Origin: Diphasiastrum complanatum
Lineage: Eukaryota > Streptophyta > Lycopodiopsida > Lycopodiales > Lycopodiaceae
Length of the DNA: 64,000 bases
Direction of reading: 5' to 3'
Assembly: GCA_029204225.1 (NCBI GenBank)
Contig: CM055096.1
Coordinates: 36,450,954 to 36,514,953, forward strand
Both the position numbers and the translations under genes were made by a program. Under the pieces are notes generated by a model. The model ran no database searches. It worked only from the letters and a program-made list of their open reading frames with translations, and was not told the DNA's origin. Below are positions 55,368 through 64,000 of this stretch, piece after piece (within the stretch, counting starts at the first letter, position 1; each line of letters starts with the position of its first letter).

Positions 55368-56543
55368 CTAAGCATGGCAAGTAGTAGGAAGTAAATGAGG
55401 GGAAGGCTCAGAGGATAAGTCAGGCTCATCAGAAATATGAATGTAGATATCGGAATCAGCTGGAGTAGTGCCCTCATGGTAAAAAACAGCAGTAGTAGTA
55501 GGGAGAGGCTGGCGGCAATCACGGGCAAGATGGTCAGGACTCTTACAACGAAAGCAAAGTCGCTTCTGCTGAAGATCAGCGAATTCTGCATACGTGTAAC
55601 GTCGGACAAAAGCAGGTCGAGGAGTCGGAGGACGAGGAGGCGAAGGGGCAATGGAGAGAGCTGGAACAGAAGGGGCCGGTGTAGGGGTGAACGTAGCAAG
55701 AAAAGATGAAGCAGAAGGACGGGGTCGGGAGAAGCGGGAAGGAAGGGTGTCAGAGTACTTATGCTGTAAAGTACTGGCAAGAGACATCGCCTCAATAAGT
55801 GTGGTAGGACTGAAGGAAGAAACATCATAACATAAAGCACCACGAAGCCCAGCAATGTAACGAGAAATAAGCTCAGTGGGCTGTAGATCTGTGAAAAGAT
55901 AAGAAAGCTCCATAAACTGATCTGTATAAGAAGCAAGATCACTGGTCTGAGTGAGACTACGGAATGTATCACATTGGCGGTCAAGCCACTGAGGATCAAT
56001 CATAGCATGGCGGAGGTCGGCAAAAGTATGCCATACATGGAGCCCTTCCCGATCAGGATCAACTCTATAAACTCGCCACCACGTGGCGGCACGTCCATCT
56101 AAATGTAAAGCAGCCAACTGGATCTTCTGAGGATCAGTCTTGGGGTAAATTTGAAAATATGTGTCAAGCTTAGCAAACCAATTCTCTAATAAGTTCCCGT
56201 CGGAGGAACCGGAATAGGTAGCAAGCTGTACCCTATCACGAAAGTCTTGAGCAAAGTGTGGCTCAGGAAGGGGGGGACGAGGAAAGAAACGAGGAGGTGG
56301 GTTAGATAAAATGCACGGTCCACCACCAGACTGACTAGCAGAAGAAGATGGAAATCCAAATGGAGGGGGAGTCCCAAATGTAGGAAAAACAGGAGCTTTA
56401 CCAGGACCATGAGGCTGTAAGAAATCAATATGTGACTGCATAGTAGCAAAGCCGGTCATAACCGAATCAAAGCAAAGAACGAGGCCAGAAAGGGTCTCAT
56501 CCATGCGACGAAACATCGGATAAGGTTTCCTGAGTAGTCTCAC
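55368..56543 (-). pseudogene. Element D gag
   Basis: 391 open codons: an N-terminal region with LSGLVLCFDSVMTGF, a Pro-rich stretch, the capsid-type domain (ATYSGSSDGNLLENWFAKLD, LHLDGRAATWWRVYRVD) and the knuckle CFRCKSPDHLARDC. It ends at a single TAG, after which the same frame continues into pol. A start further upstream is possible. It is open throughout and looks young. Confidence 0.88.
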
Positions 56544-57231
56544 TCGGGGTAGGTGAATGTGCCATAATGATAGTGGAAGGAATAAACGAAAACTTGAGGG
56601 AGCGGACTCTTGTCGTCACCCCAAATTAGCCTATTACAACCAATATTATCACAACTGAAAAAAAAACAGACAACAATGAACAATGGAGAAGCTGTAAAAA
56701 TGCACTGGACAGCCAGGGATACAATGTGAATTTGAAAGAGTAAACGGAGTCAGAATTCCTGAAAATGTGGTGGAGAATGAGCGCGCGACAGCCTTTTGAT
56801 AAGCTGTAAAAGATGGCTAGAATTGGAGAAAAAAAAAGACAAAAGTGACAAGTTGGGAGTGCTGAGGCAACGATTTATAGGTTGAAGAATTTTAGCTGTT
56901 TGGAATAGCAAATGATGTTGGAATTGGGTAGTTTTTGGATGAGGATGGGCGCTGGACAATCAGGGAACTAACTGTGGAAGATGGCTGCAAACTGGAAAAA
57001 TATCAGACGAAAGTGATAGGTCGGAAGGCAGGGACAACGATGGAAAGGAAGAGGAGGAGCGCTGGGCAGCAACGAAAAGAGGGGACAAAACAGGGGGAAC
57101 GCTAGGCAGGAAGGAGTGGAAGGAGACAGCGATGGAACAGGGCTGTCAAACGATAATGGAGCTATAGGAACAACGATGGAGGAGCAAGGCAAGGTAGCAA
57201 AGAAAAAATTCCAGATTGTGTTCAGAAAAGT

Positions 57232-57243
57232 GCTCTGATACCA
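57232..57243 (-). other. Primer-binding site of element D
   Basis: TGGTATCAGAGC on the minus strand, immediately after the LTR end TAACT. Confidence 0.9.
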
Positions 57244-57661
57244 AGTTACGAATAGAGCCACAACTGATCTAGAATTAAGCTATGAAAGCATCACATAAGC
57301 AAGACTTAACCCTAGAAAGCATGAAAGAGAGAGGTTAAGGAGACTAAAGAGAGAGATCAATATCATCAACTGAATGACAAATGACACAGTTTCTCTACTT
57401 ATAGCCAAGAGGAAGCCCTAAAAGGAAGCTTCCAGTGGCTAGGGCCCAACTGGGAGGGATAATAGTGCGCCCTCCAAGAAGGCCCCCACTCTCCAGTAAT
57501 ATGTCCAAATGGCCTAATAATGAATAATAAGGCCAAAGGCCAACCATATAGTCTGAATGTCACTAATGAATAAAAAAGGGCCCAAGGCCTGCTTATGCAT
57601 AAAGTAAAGTAACTGTAAATGTAAATGGACGTGGCGAATGTAATGAGCCGAGTCCATAACT
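57244..57661 (-). repeat. 5' LTR of element D (418 bp)
   Basis: Same length and ends as 51989-52406. Confidence 0.93.
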
Positions 57662-57762
57662 ATTTGTTTCAAAATTTGCATATGGGACAAATGAGCCCTT
57701 GTGCTGAAACACCAATGCTAACCAGCCTGAAAAATCTGAAATGACAAAGTCTATCAATGACT

Positions 57763-57764
<2 letters not shown>

Positions 57765-57824
<60 letters not shown>
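57765..57824. repeat. (TC)30 upstream of LINE copy 10
   Basis: Perfect 60-bp run that abuts the 5' end of a plus-strand LINE. Confidence 0.95.
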
Positions 57825-57827
<3 letters not shown>

Positions 57828-58684
57828 GCCCAGCGGATCTCCATGGCTGCTGCCTAGCGATGGCAGTTTCTGCTTGCTCCATCGCGCCTGTCCTCCATCT
57901 CGTTCTAGCTTCCAGATCTGATCCATCACTGACCAGCGATGCTCTATGGCTCTTTGCGCCTCACAACCAGATCCAACTTCGCCTTGTACTTCTATGCTCG
58001 TTGCAATTCCCATCTCTCCATCAAATTCTATTTCGAACAATGTAACTACTAAAGCTATTCCCTTGACTCTAGACACTCCAGAAGCACTTGCTTCTCTCTC
58101 CACATATACCTTAGTCAGTCTTCTTCGTGAGGATCAACTCTGTCTATTTGAATACCTTAACAATCATTGAGAGAAACTTGCTTCCCATGATTCTCTGCTT
58201 CTCGTTGTGCAAGCGCACCTTCAGAAGCTAGACCCTTCCATTGCAGCACTCAAAAACGAAGTTGCAGTTATCAAAATTTCTTCCCAGATTGCTACCACAG
58301 CTAAAATTCAGCAGCTCGAAAGTCAAGAGAAACAGCACCATAAGGCTGTCCAATCATGAGCAGATGTACTTAAAGGTTCGTCTATAACCCTCACCTTCGT
58401 TTATCTCAGCCACCTTCACCAAGGGCCGTCTGTGAGAACACAAAGCTCTCAATGTTCGTGTTAAAGGTATTCTGAACTCCCAAAATGCTGTTGAAGAAGC
58501 TGAAAAGTTTTTGGAAGGAAATCTTCAGCACCATAGCAAAGGTATGGAAACTGCCTGGCGACCTAATTAGTTTGTTTTTAGTTAGATTGTTTTGACGGCA
58601 CTGATCCACCTTGTTTCCATCTTATTTGGTATACTTGTTCATCTTATACGCCTTTCGGCATGGAAAAGACGTTAATAAAGCGCG
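57825..58684 (+). mobile_element. LINE copy 10, ORF1-only derivative, plus strand
   Basis: 860 bp between (TC)30 and (CT)8, with the sense strand TC-rich on both sides, exactly as the minus-strand copies. It begins AGCGCCCAGCGGATC, similar to the AGCGGCCAGCGCC start of copy 5. ORF1 follows, then the family 3' end with a stem at 58648-58661 and GTTAATAAAGCGCG-(CT)n. There is no ORF2. Confidence 0.8.
57970..58565 (+). pseudogene. LINE ORF1 in copy 10
   Basis: Reads VAIPISPSNSISNN, LVSLLREDQLCLFEYLNNH, then a stop, HDSLLLVVQAHLQKLDPSIA, IQQLESQEKQHHKAVQS, stop, ADVLKGSS. Shifted frames give ALNVRVKGI-like and [20 protein letters not shown] sequences. Closely related to copy 5; lacks its C-terminal domain. 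Confidence 0.7.
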
Positions 58685-58700
58685 CTCTCTCTCTCTCTCT
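58685..58700. repeat. (CT)8 tail of LINE copy 10
   Basis: Short CT run directly after TTAATAAAGCGCG. Confidence 0.9.
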
Positions 58701-58738
58701 ATGGCTATTTTACTCTCTAAAAACCCTAATCCTGAAAA

Positions 58739-58876
58739 TCCCTCTGCATACGTCTAGTTAAGAACATCTATGAGAGTTATACTCTCTTGTACATGTGATT
58801 GCAAGAGTGAAGAGTCCTCAGATTTGCACACTTCAACATCACCTCCAGCTCTCAAAACTTTGCATGCTATAATTGC
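58739..58876 (+). repeat. Dispersed duplicate A (partner 50755-50880)
   Basis: Same orientation as the first copy, about 8 kb away. It begins 38 bp after the LINE copy 10 tail. Confidence 0.85.
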
Positions 58877-59692
58877 TCATTATGCTTAATAATGAGCATG
58901 TAGAAATTTTCAAAGTGTCCATTACGCAAAAAAAAAAAAAGCATTGGGTAGAGCTTAAATTTTTTTGGAAAGCCAAACCGTGTAGGATGGCCTGTGCCTG
59001 CTGGCCCATTCCTTTTTGGCCCTGCCTTGCCTTGCAAGGAGGACATAGCAATGACATGCTTGTGTTTTGGTTTTAATTCAAATGAATATGTTTTTATTTG
59101 TATTTTAAGCTTTTGTGGGGTTGACATGTGAATATTTCAGATAAATTGCTTATTTTTTAGCATTGCGCCTCTACAATCATGGAGCTCTGAGTTCTTTAGT
59201 ACGGTACCTTCGTCTCCTGCAATCATCGACCTCTGAGTTATTTAGCATGGCTTCTCTCTCTTTAGCTGTAAGTTTATGTAACAGTTCATCTTCACCTATG
59301 TTCCTTGATAGCCTATGTAGAGAGATTGGATGAGGGCAGTTTCTGTTTCAGGACTGAATGTCTTCCTTGGGCGAGATGAAGCATCATCCGCTTTCACATG
59401 TGAAGTGTGATTCTAGTTCGTCTCACAAAGCAAGTCTTAAGAGTGGTGTTGGACAAGACCGCACAAGCAACAACTCGATGAAGGAGACGATCATGGGAAG
59501 GAGGTGCTGAATTCCTCCAATTCGAACTCGATTTGCATCCTCTTCTGTCCGATTTTCAGAATGTGCGAACCTAACAGCTTCACATCCCTGAATGCCAATT
59601 CCTACTCTTGGGTTTCAGCTCCCTTGAATCCCTTTTTTTTTTTTTTTAATATCAGAAGAGACGTGAGTCCTTCTAGAGCTCCAGATCCGGAA
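58877..59692. other. Unassigned sequence
   Basis: No supported gene. Short open frames (for example from MASLSLAVSLCNSSSS near 59250) have no partner exons I can identify. Confidence 0.4.
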
Positions 59693-59930
59693 TCAATTGT
59701 TGTCATGGTGAGTGAGGCTGTCAATGATCTTTGCTACTGCTAATTGAATTTCCTCCTTTGCTTCTTCTTCCAAGTGAGCATCTCCAGCAGCGGAGGAAGC
59801 ACGACAGGTGTGCACTATGGATTCGATTCCTTTCAACACATCGTTAGCAAATTTTACCTGCTGAACCAACACTGCCAGGATCCTCACACTTTCCACATGC
59901 TCTGTAGCATTTGATGGATCGACCTTGCTG
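59693..59930 (-). CDS. Possible terminal exon of an unrecognised host gene
   Basis: On the minus strand a TATTGCAG acceptor at 59931 opens a frame that runs 238 bp to TGA: SKVDPSNATEHVESVRILAV, VQQVKFANDVLKGIESIVHT, then LEEEAKEEIQLAVAKIIDSL and THHDNN. The chain is helical and charged with no transposon motif, which fits the C-terminus of an ordinary plant protein. The preceding exons are not found; copia-like repeats lie upstream. I do not recognise the protein, and it could be chance. Confidence 0.4.
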
Positions 59931-60000
59931 CTGCAATACATCAACTGACAACTATACTTGCAAATGATGGAAGCAGAAAGAACACATAGCAGTCTCTGAC

Positions 60001-61217
60001 TTAGTTTTTTGAGATATATCTTGATTATCAATCTATGGTTGATCTAAAGTGCAAACACAAAGCTTAGGAGATACATTAGGGCATTCCCACACGTGTGAGC
60101 TTCTCACATGCTAAAGAGAGTTTGATCCAAACTTTGTCTATACTCCACCTTTTAGTGAGAGGTTGATCTAGTCTGAGAGAGATTGGAAAAGCTAGTGAGG
60201 TTGATCTCACATTTTGTTGCAAGATCTTAGATAGGAGCTGGTAGTACGCCTTTATTGGATTCTATAGTGAGAGAGAAGCAATATTTTATTGTTCATTACA
60301 AGGTATCTCCACTACATTTGATGGCTTTCATGGGTTCCTTCCTATTGGAATCAAGTGAGAGATTAACTACCTCCAATTATTCTATTTGGAAGGTAAGGAT
60401 GGAGTCAATCTTGATACTCCAAGATGTGATGGACATAGTTCTTGGACTTGAGGAGGAGCCTCAATTGCTCCAAAAAGTTCAAAGATATAAAAAGAGAGCT
60501 AGAATAGCTCTACACTATATCAAGATGAATGTCTCTAATGAGATTTTCTATGTGTAGGAAGTTGATTAGGCCATTTTTGGCTTAAGAGGCAAAATAATCA
60601 AGTGCACATGTATTTCCATCATTAGGCCAAAAGTCATTTATGATGTAGCTCGAGCTAGTTAGGCTCACTACAAGAATCAAGTTTAGATTTGATGAGTGAC
60701 CAAAGTCAAAGTGTTGGCATGAGTTCAAGGGTCCAATCAAAAGAGAGATATCTTGCATTTTGGTCCTATCGACCTTGGAGGGTCATGAATCACTCATCCA
60801 ATAGGAATCAAGAGGTGGTAGAAAGGGGTCCAATAGGAATTGAGCATGGACTACCTCGAGTTAGTACTAGTAGGTTGATTACATCCATTATGTACTTGAG
60901 AGTTTTTGAGAGTTATATGAGATTTGGCAATTTGTGACTATTCTACTTTCTCTCTCTACTCGAGGATCCATAGTGAGATTCTCTCTCTACCCAAGAGCAA
61001 CCACTTTTCATACTTAGTTTTTTTCAAGTATCACTTCCACATGTGTGACTATACTTGTCTTATGATTGTATGCATGTAGAAATGTGTCTTTGCCTTAGTT
61101 TTTTGAAATAGATATGGATTATCAATCTATGCTTGATCAAAAGTGCAAACACAAAGCTTAGGAGATCATTATCACACATTAGGACATTCCCACACATGTG
61201 AATTTTCACAAAGAATA
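60001..61217 (+). mobile_element. Short element with copia-like gag between direct repeats
   Basis: A unit of about 110 bp with ATTATCAATCTATG, GTGCAAACACAAAGCTTAGG and ACATTCCCACACRTGTGA occurs near 60001-60112 and 61094-61217 in the same orientation. Between them is a copia-type gag fragment. It could be a small LTR-like derivative, but primer site, purine tract and target duplication were not found. Confidence 0.4.
60321..60557 (+). pseudogene. Copia-type gag N-terminal fragment
   Basis: Reads MAFMGSFLLESSERLTTSNY then SIWKVRMESILILQDVMDIV. The N-Y-x-x-W-K pattern is typical of the copia gag start. It ends at a stop after SNEIFYV; the knuckle and pol are missing. Confidence 0.6.
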
Positions 61218-61394
61218 CATAGACTATACTTGTCTTATGATTGTATGCATGTAGAAATGTGTCTTTGCCTTACTTTTTTGAAATAGATATGGATTATCAA
61301 TCTATGCTTGATCGAAAGTGCAAACACACAGCTTAGGAGATCATTATCACACATTAAGACATTCCCACACATGTGAATTTTCACAATGAATACA
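61047..61394. repeat. Tandem duplication of about 175 bp
   Basis: GACTATACTTGTCTTATGAT starts at 61047 and again at 61222; the two units are nearly identical and include the repeat seen at 60001. They lie next to the purine tract of the following copia element and may be LTR sequence. Confidence 0.8.
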
Positions 61395-61450
61395 TACCCA
61401 CTAGTCGATTTTCAATCATCGACATCCCCTCCCCAATCCAAATCTGTGTA

Positions 61451-62850
61451 TCACAATATTTCTCCTCGTGAGGCAGTGTAGTGCAGAGCATAGTTGATCA
61501 CCTGCTTACATGCTCTCCAATGTTCGATACCAGGGTTTTTGTTGAATTTGCTCAATTGCCTAACAACGGTAGCCACATCAGACTTGGTGCATATCATTAT
61601 GTACATCACCGACCCTATCATGCTCTTGTAGGAACATTTGTCACTTGTTCTCATTCCTCATCATTCAATGCAGACATCCTCGTGCTTAGTCTCATCCCTA
61701 GATCCAGATATGGATTCGATTCAAACATCCCATACCTTTTAATTACGTTGCTGATGTATCTCTCCTAAGACAAAGAAATATCAGATCTTGTGTAGACCAT
61801 TTCATACATGAGAGAACCAAGTATCGATCGATATGATAGTTTCTCATCTGCTCCTCTTCTTGCTTGGTTTGAGGACACTGGTCCTTCGACAATCATAGGC
61901 CTGAATCCATCAGTGAGCGAGTAATTTATAGTTGATCAGATTATATCTGATAAGAATGTTGTGAAGATACCTTTGTTGAGTAATAAAGATCAATCGTCTC
62001 GTTTTGTCTCTATGGATTTGAGTGCCCAAACAAAAGTGAGCTTAACCCAGATCGGTCATGTCGAATTCGAAAGATAGCATCTGTTTAGCATCCTTTACCA
62101 GATTGGTACAGTTGCTGAAAAGCAACATATCATCAACATACAAGGTGATAATTATAAAGAATTGTTGCACTGATTCGAAGTATACATTAGAATCGATAGT
62201 GCTTGGTTTGAAATTGTGGTGGATGAGGAATGTGTTGATCCTCTAAAACCAAGCAAGTCGAATTTCTTTCTTGTCTCCTTGTTGGGGATCTGCACATAGG
62301 CGATGCATCCGAATACTTGAAGGTTCTTCAATGAAGGTTTAGAGTCTGTCTAAACTTCCTTTGGTGTTTTGCCTAAGAGGGCCTTTCTCGAACATATGTT
62401 CTAGACGTAAGTTGCAGTGGAGACAACTTCAGCCCATAAGCTTTTTGGTAAGTGCCAGCATACATTTGGCTGACTCGACAAGGGTACAACTCTTCCTCTT
62501 GGCTAAGCCATTCGACTGAGGTGAATAAGGAGTGATAAACTACTGTTCAATACCTTGGCTCTGGTAGTACTCCTTGAATTCGGTAGAGATGTATTTTCCA
62601 CCATTGTCGGACCTCAGGGCTTTGATTGTCTTACCAGTCTCTTTCTTTGGCTCCTTAAAGACTCTGAAGCAATTGAATGTCTCTGATTTTTTCTTAATAG
62701 AATAAATCATAGTCCTTCTGAAAAATTCATCATTATAAAATACTTTGCATCCTTTAGTGAAGGATTCTGCATTGGACCAGAAATATCTGTATGTACAGTA
62801 TCTAGTAATCCTCTAGTAGTATGTTGATGGCTTGATCTAAATGGTTTTCT
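61451..62850 (-). pseudogene. Copia integrase, RT and RNase H remnants
   Basis: Integrase sequence KALRSDNGGKYISTEFKEYY, a stop, then FITPYSPQ and NGLAKRK lies at about 62650-62480. RT has FFIIITLYVDDMLLFSNC near 62120-62150 (Y-V-D-D kept). The RNase H end reads YKSMIGSVMYIMICTKSDVA, FNKNPGIEHWRACKQVINYA. Stops and shifts are common. Confidence 0.75.
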
Positions 62851-63379
62851 AGCCTATTTACCGACTAGACAGTCTTGACAAACAAGTAATCCGACTTTCC
62901 TATCTAGATAGTTTAGATCAAGAACAATGGATTGTTTGATATTTGCAATACAGAAGTATGATTTAAGTGACTAAGTGTATAATGCCAAAGTAAACTTTTA
63001 TTGATTTGAATAGAACTACTAGAGCCTGACTAGAAAAGCAATGACTTAATCTATACAAGTATCCATGCCTCGTTCCGAGTGCTAGTATCTTGCCTATCAT
63101 ATTGACTAGTTTACACTGATCAGATTTGAATTCTACTTTATGTCCTAGATCTGTAATTTTGCTAACAAAGGGCAGATTTGTAAATAGATTCGGTACATGT
63201 AGGACATTTGAAAGTAGTTTAGATTGATTGTCAAAGCTTGATCTTACTGTACCTTCACCTTTGATAGCTTGTCTGCTATTGTCGCCAAGGTGAACATACC
63301 TTTTGGTATTGTAAGGCGTATAGGACTTGAAACAACCGATGTGGCTAGTTATATGTTGTGTGGCTCCGAAATTCAGAAG

Positions 63380-63634
63380 TCAGGAGCTATCGCTAGATGC
63401 TTCTTGATGGGTTGTCATGAAGGCATCATGATTCGCTTCTTGAATAGGCTGTGGTGCTTCTACAACTGCATTTTCCACTTGATTCAACTGTCCCTTGCTG
63501 TTGTTCTTAGCTTGAAGTATGCGACAGTCTTGGATCTCATGGTTGGATTGCTTGCAGTATCTGCAGAACAACTTTTTCTTTGTCGGCTGATTCGACTGCT
63601 CTTGACGTTGTGTCGGCTTTTGATTTTGCATCAA
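63380..63634 (-). pseudogene. Copia gag zinc-knuckle fragment
   Basis: Reads KKLFCRYCKQSNHEIQDCRI, a C-x2-C-x4-H-x4-C knuckle, in an 84-codon frame rich in Gln/Asn. Further gag sequence is suggested up to 64000 but is broken. Confidence 0.75.
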
Positions 63635-64000
63635 TGGCTTCGAGCCTTTCTTCTTATGCTTAGTCGAGCCTTTGTTGGTATATAAGGCGTGAGAGTCGAC
63701 AGTCGAGGCTTCGTTCCTTCGAGTGTCTTTCTACAACAACACTGTGATGACTCTTGAAAGAGTCAGTTCATAGTGTGTTGTGATGATCATCACCCAGTTG
63801 TCGTATGAGCTTGGCAAGCTTGAAAGCAATGTCATTATTGCGTCTTGATCATCTATGACTGATCCTACAACGACCATTTGCTTCAGTACTGAGATGTAGC
63901 TTGGAAGCTATATCTCGCACTTCTTTGTACAAGGTGCTCAAGATGTCCCAGACTTCCTTGGAGGTCTGAGCTTCAGAGATTGTAGCGTATTGATTTTGAA

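Larger units (their letters stand above)
51989..57661 (-). mobile_element. Ty3/gypsy element D, complete structure
   Basis: 5673 bp with two 418-bp LTRs, ATTTG duplications at 51984-51988 and 57662-57666, a primer-binding site beside the right LTR and a purine tract beside the left one, so minus orientation. Gag, protease, RT, RNase H and integrase follow in one frame, interrupted by TAG codons and, near the end, a small deletion with frameshift. The LTRs differ at about 18 of 418 positions, mostly transitions. Confidence 0.93.
61425..64000 (-). mobile_element. Ty1/copia element, decayed, partial
   Basis: Minus-strand order is gag knuckle (63634-63380), integrase (about 62850-62400), RT (near 62150) and RNase H (61654-61451), ending in a purine tract TTGGGGAGGGGA at 61425-61436 that abuts TGTCGATGATTG. 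The order RT after integrase is the copia pattern. The other end is beyond the window. Confidence 0.75.

Noticed and set aside
59250-59330. Short MASLSLAVSLCNSSSS frame as a transit peptide
   Set aside because: Only about 28 codons, no downstream exon identified, and no conservation can be judged.

Overview
This is a plant nuclear window built almost entirely of nested transposable elements around one recognisable host gene. Five plus-strand exons (29262-29318, 47215-47367, 48251-48331, 48442-48528, 49600-49965) encode the C-terminal chorismate-binding half of anthranilate synthase alpha (ASA/TrpE). The exons are open, in phase and have GT/AG borders, so the gene looks intact here. No ASA exon is visible left of 29262, so the preceding intron exceeds 29 kb. 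The next intron is 17.9 kb. Such introns suggest a land plant with a large genome; I cannot name the species.

1-9297: part of an LTR element (one LTR at 2177-2665) sits in the first of four minus-strand LINEs lying head to tail (2666-9297). The first three junctions in this array are (GA)n tracts of 78, 250 and 121 bp. 9298-28739: a plus-strand hAT (BED/DUF659/hATC type) is split by a Ty3/gypsy element A (10615-26364, target duplication TGGGC). Element A carries a chunk of another hAT (hAT-4), which is itself split by a complete Ty3/gypsy chromovirus B (13859-19687, target duplication GTATC).

29319-47214 (ASA intron): a minus-strand hAT-3 is interrupted by a plus-strand hAT-2 (31356-43275, near-perfect 8-bp duplication). 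The (GA)n/(GTGA)n 5' leader of hAT-2 holds three more head-to-tail LINEs, including a structurally full-length one (32984-38010). A D-family LTR and LINE debris follow, up to a (GA)16 tract 28 bp before the next ASA exon. 49966-64000: copia scraps, a complete Ty3/gypsy element D (51989-57661, target duplication ATTTG), a tenth LINE copy bounded by (TC)n on both sides, a possible terminal exon of an unrelated minus-strand gene, and copia-type remnants.

The most interesting signal is the LINE family. Every copy with a readable 3' end finishes as hairpin, then a short AT-rich stretch (often TTAATAAAG), then (TC)n on the sense strand. The 5' ends, full-length or truncated, usually abut another (TC)n tract, and orientation to the repeat is constant. 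This is what a microsatellite-targeted non-LTR retrotransposon would leave. The terminal hairpin changes by paired substitutions between copies. There are also ORF1-only derivatives, a chimeric copy carrying foreign coding sequence, repeated 5' leaders and a C-terminal CCHC-like motif after the RT. All elements except the ASA gene carry stops or frameshifts.
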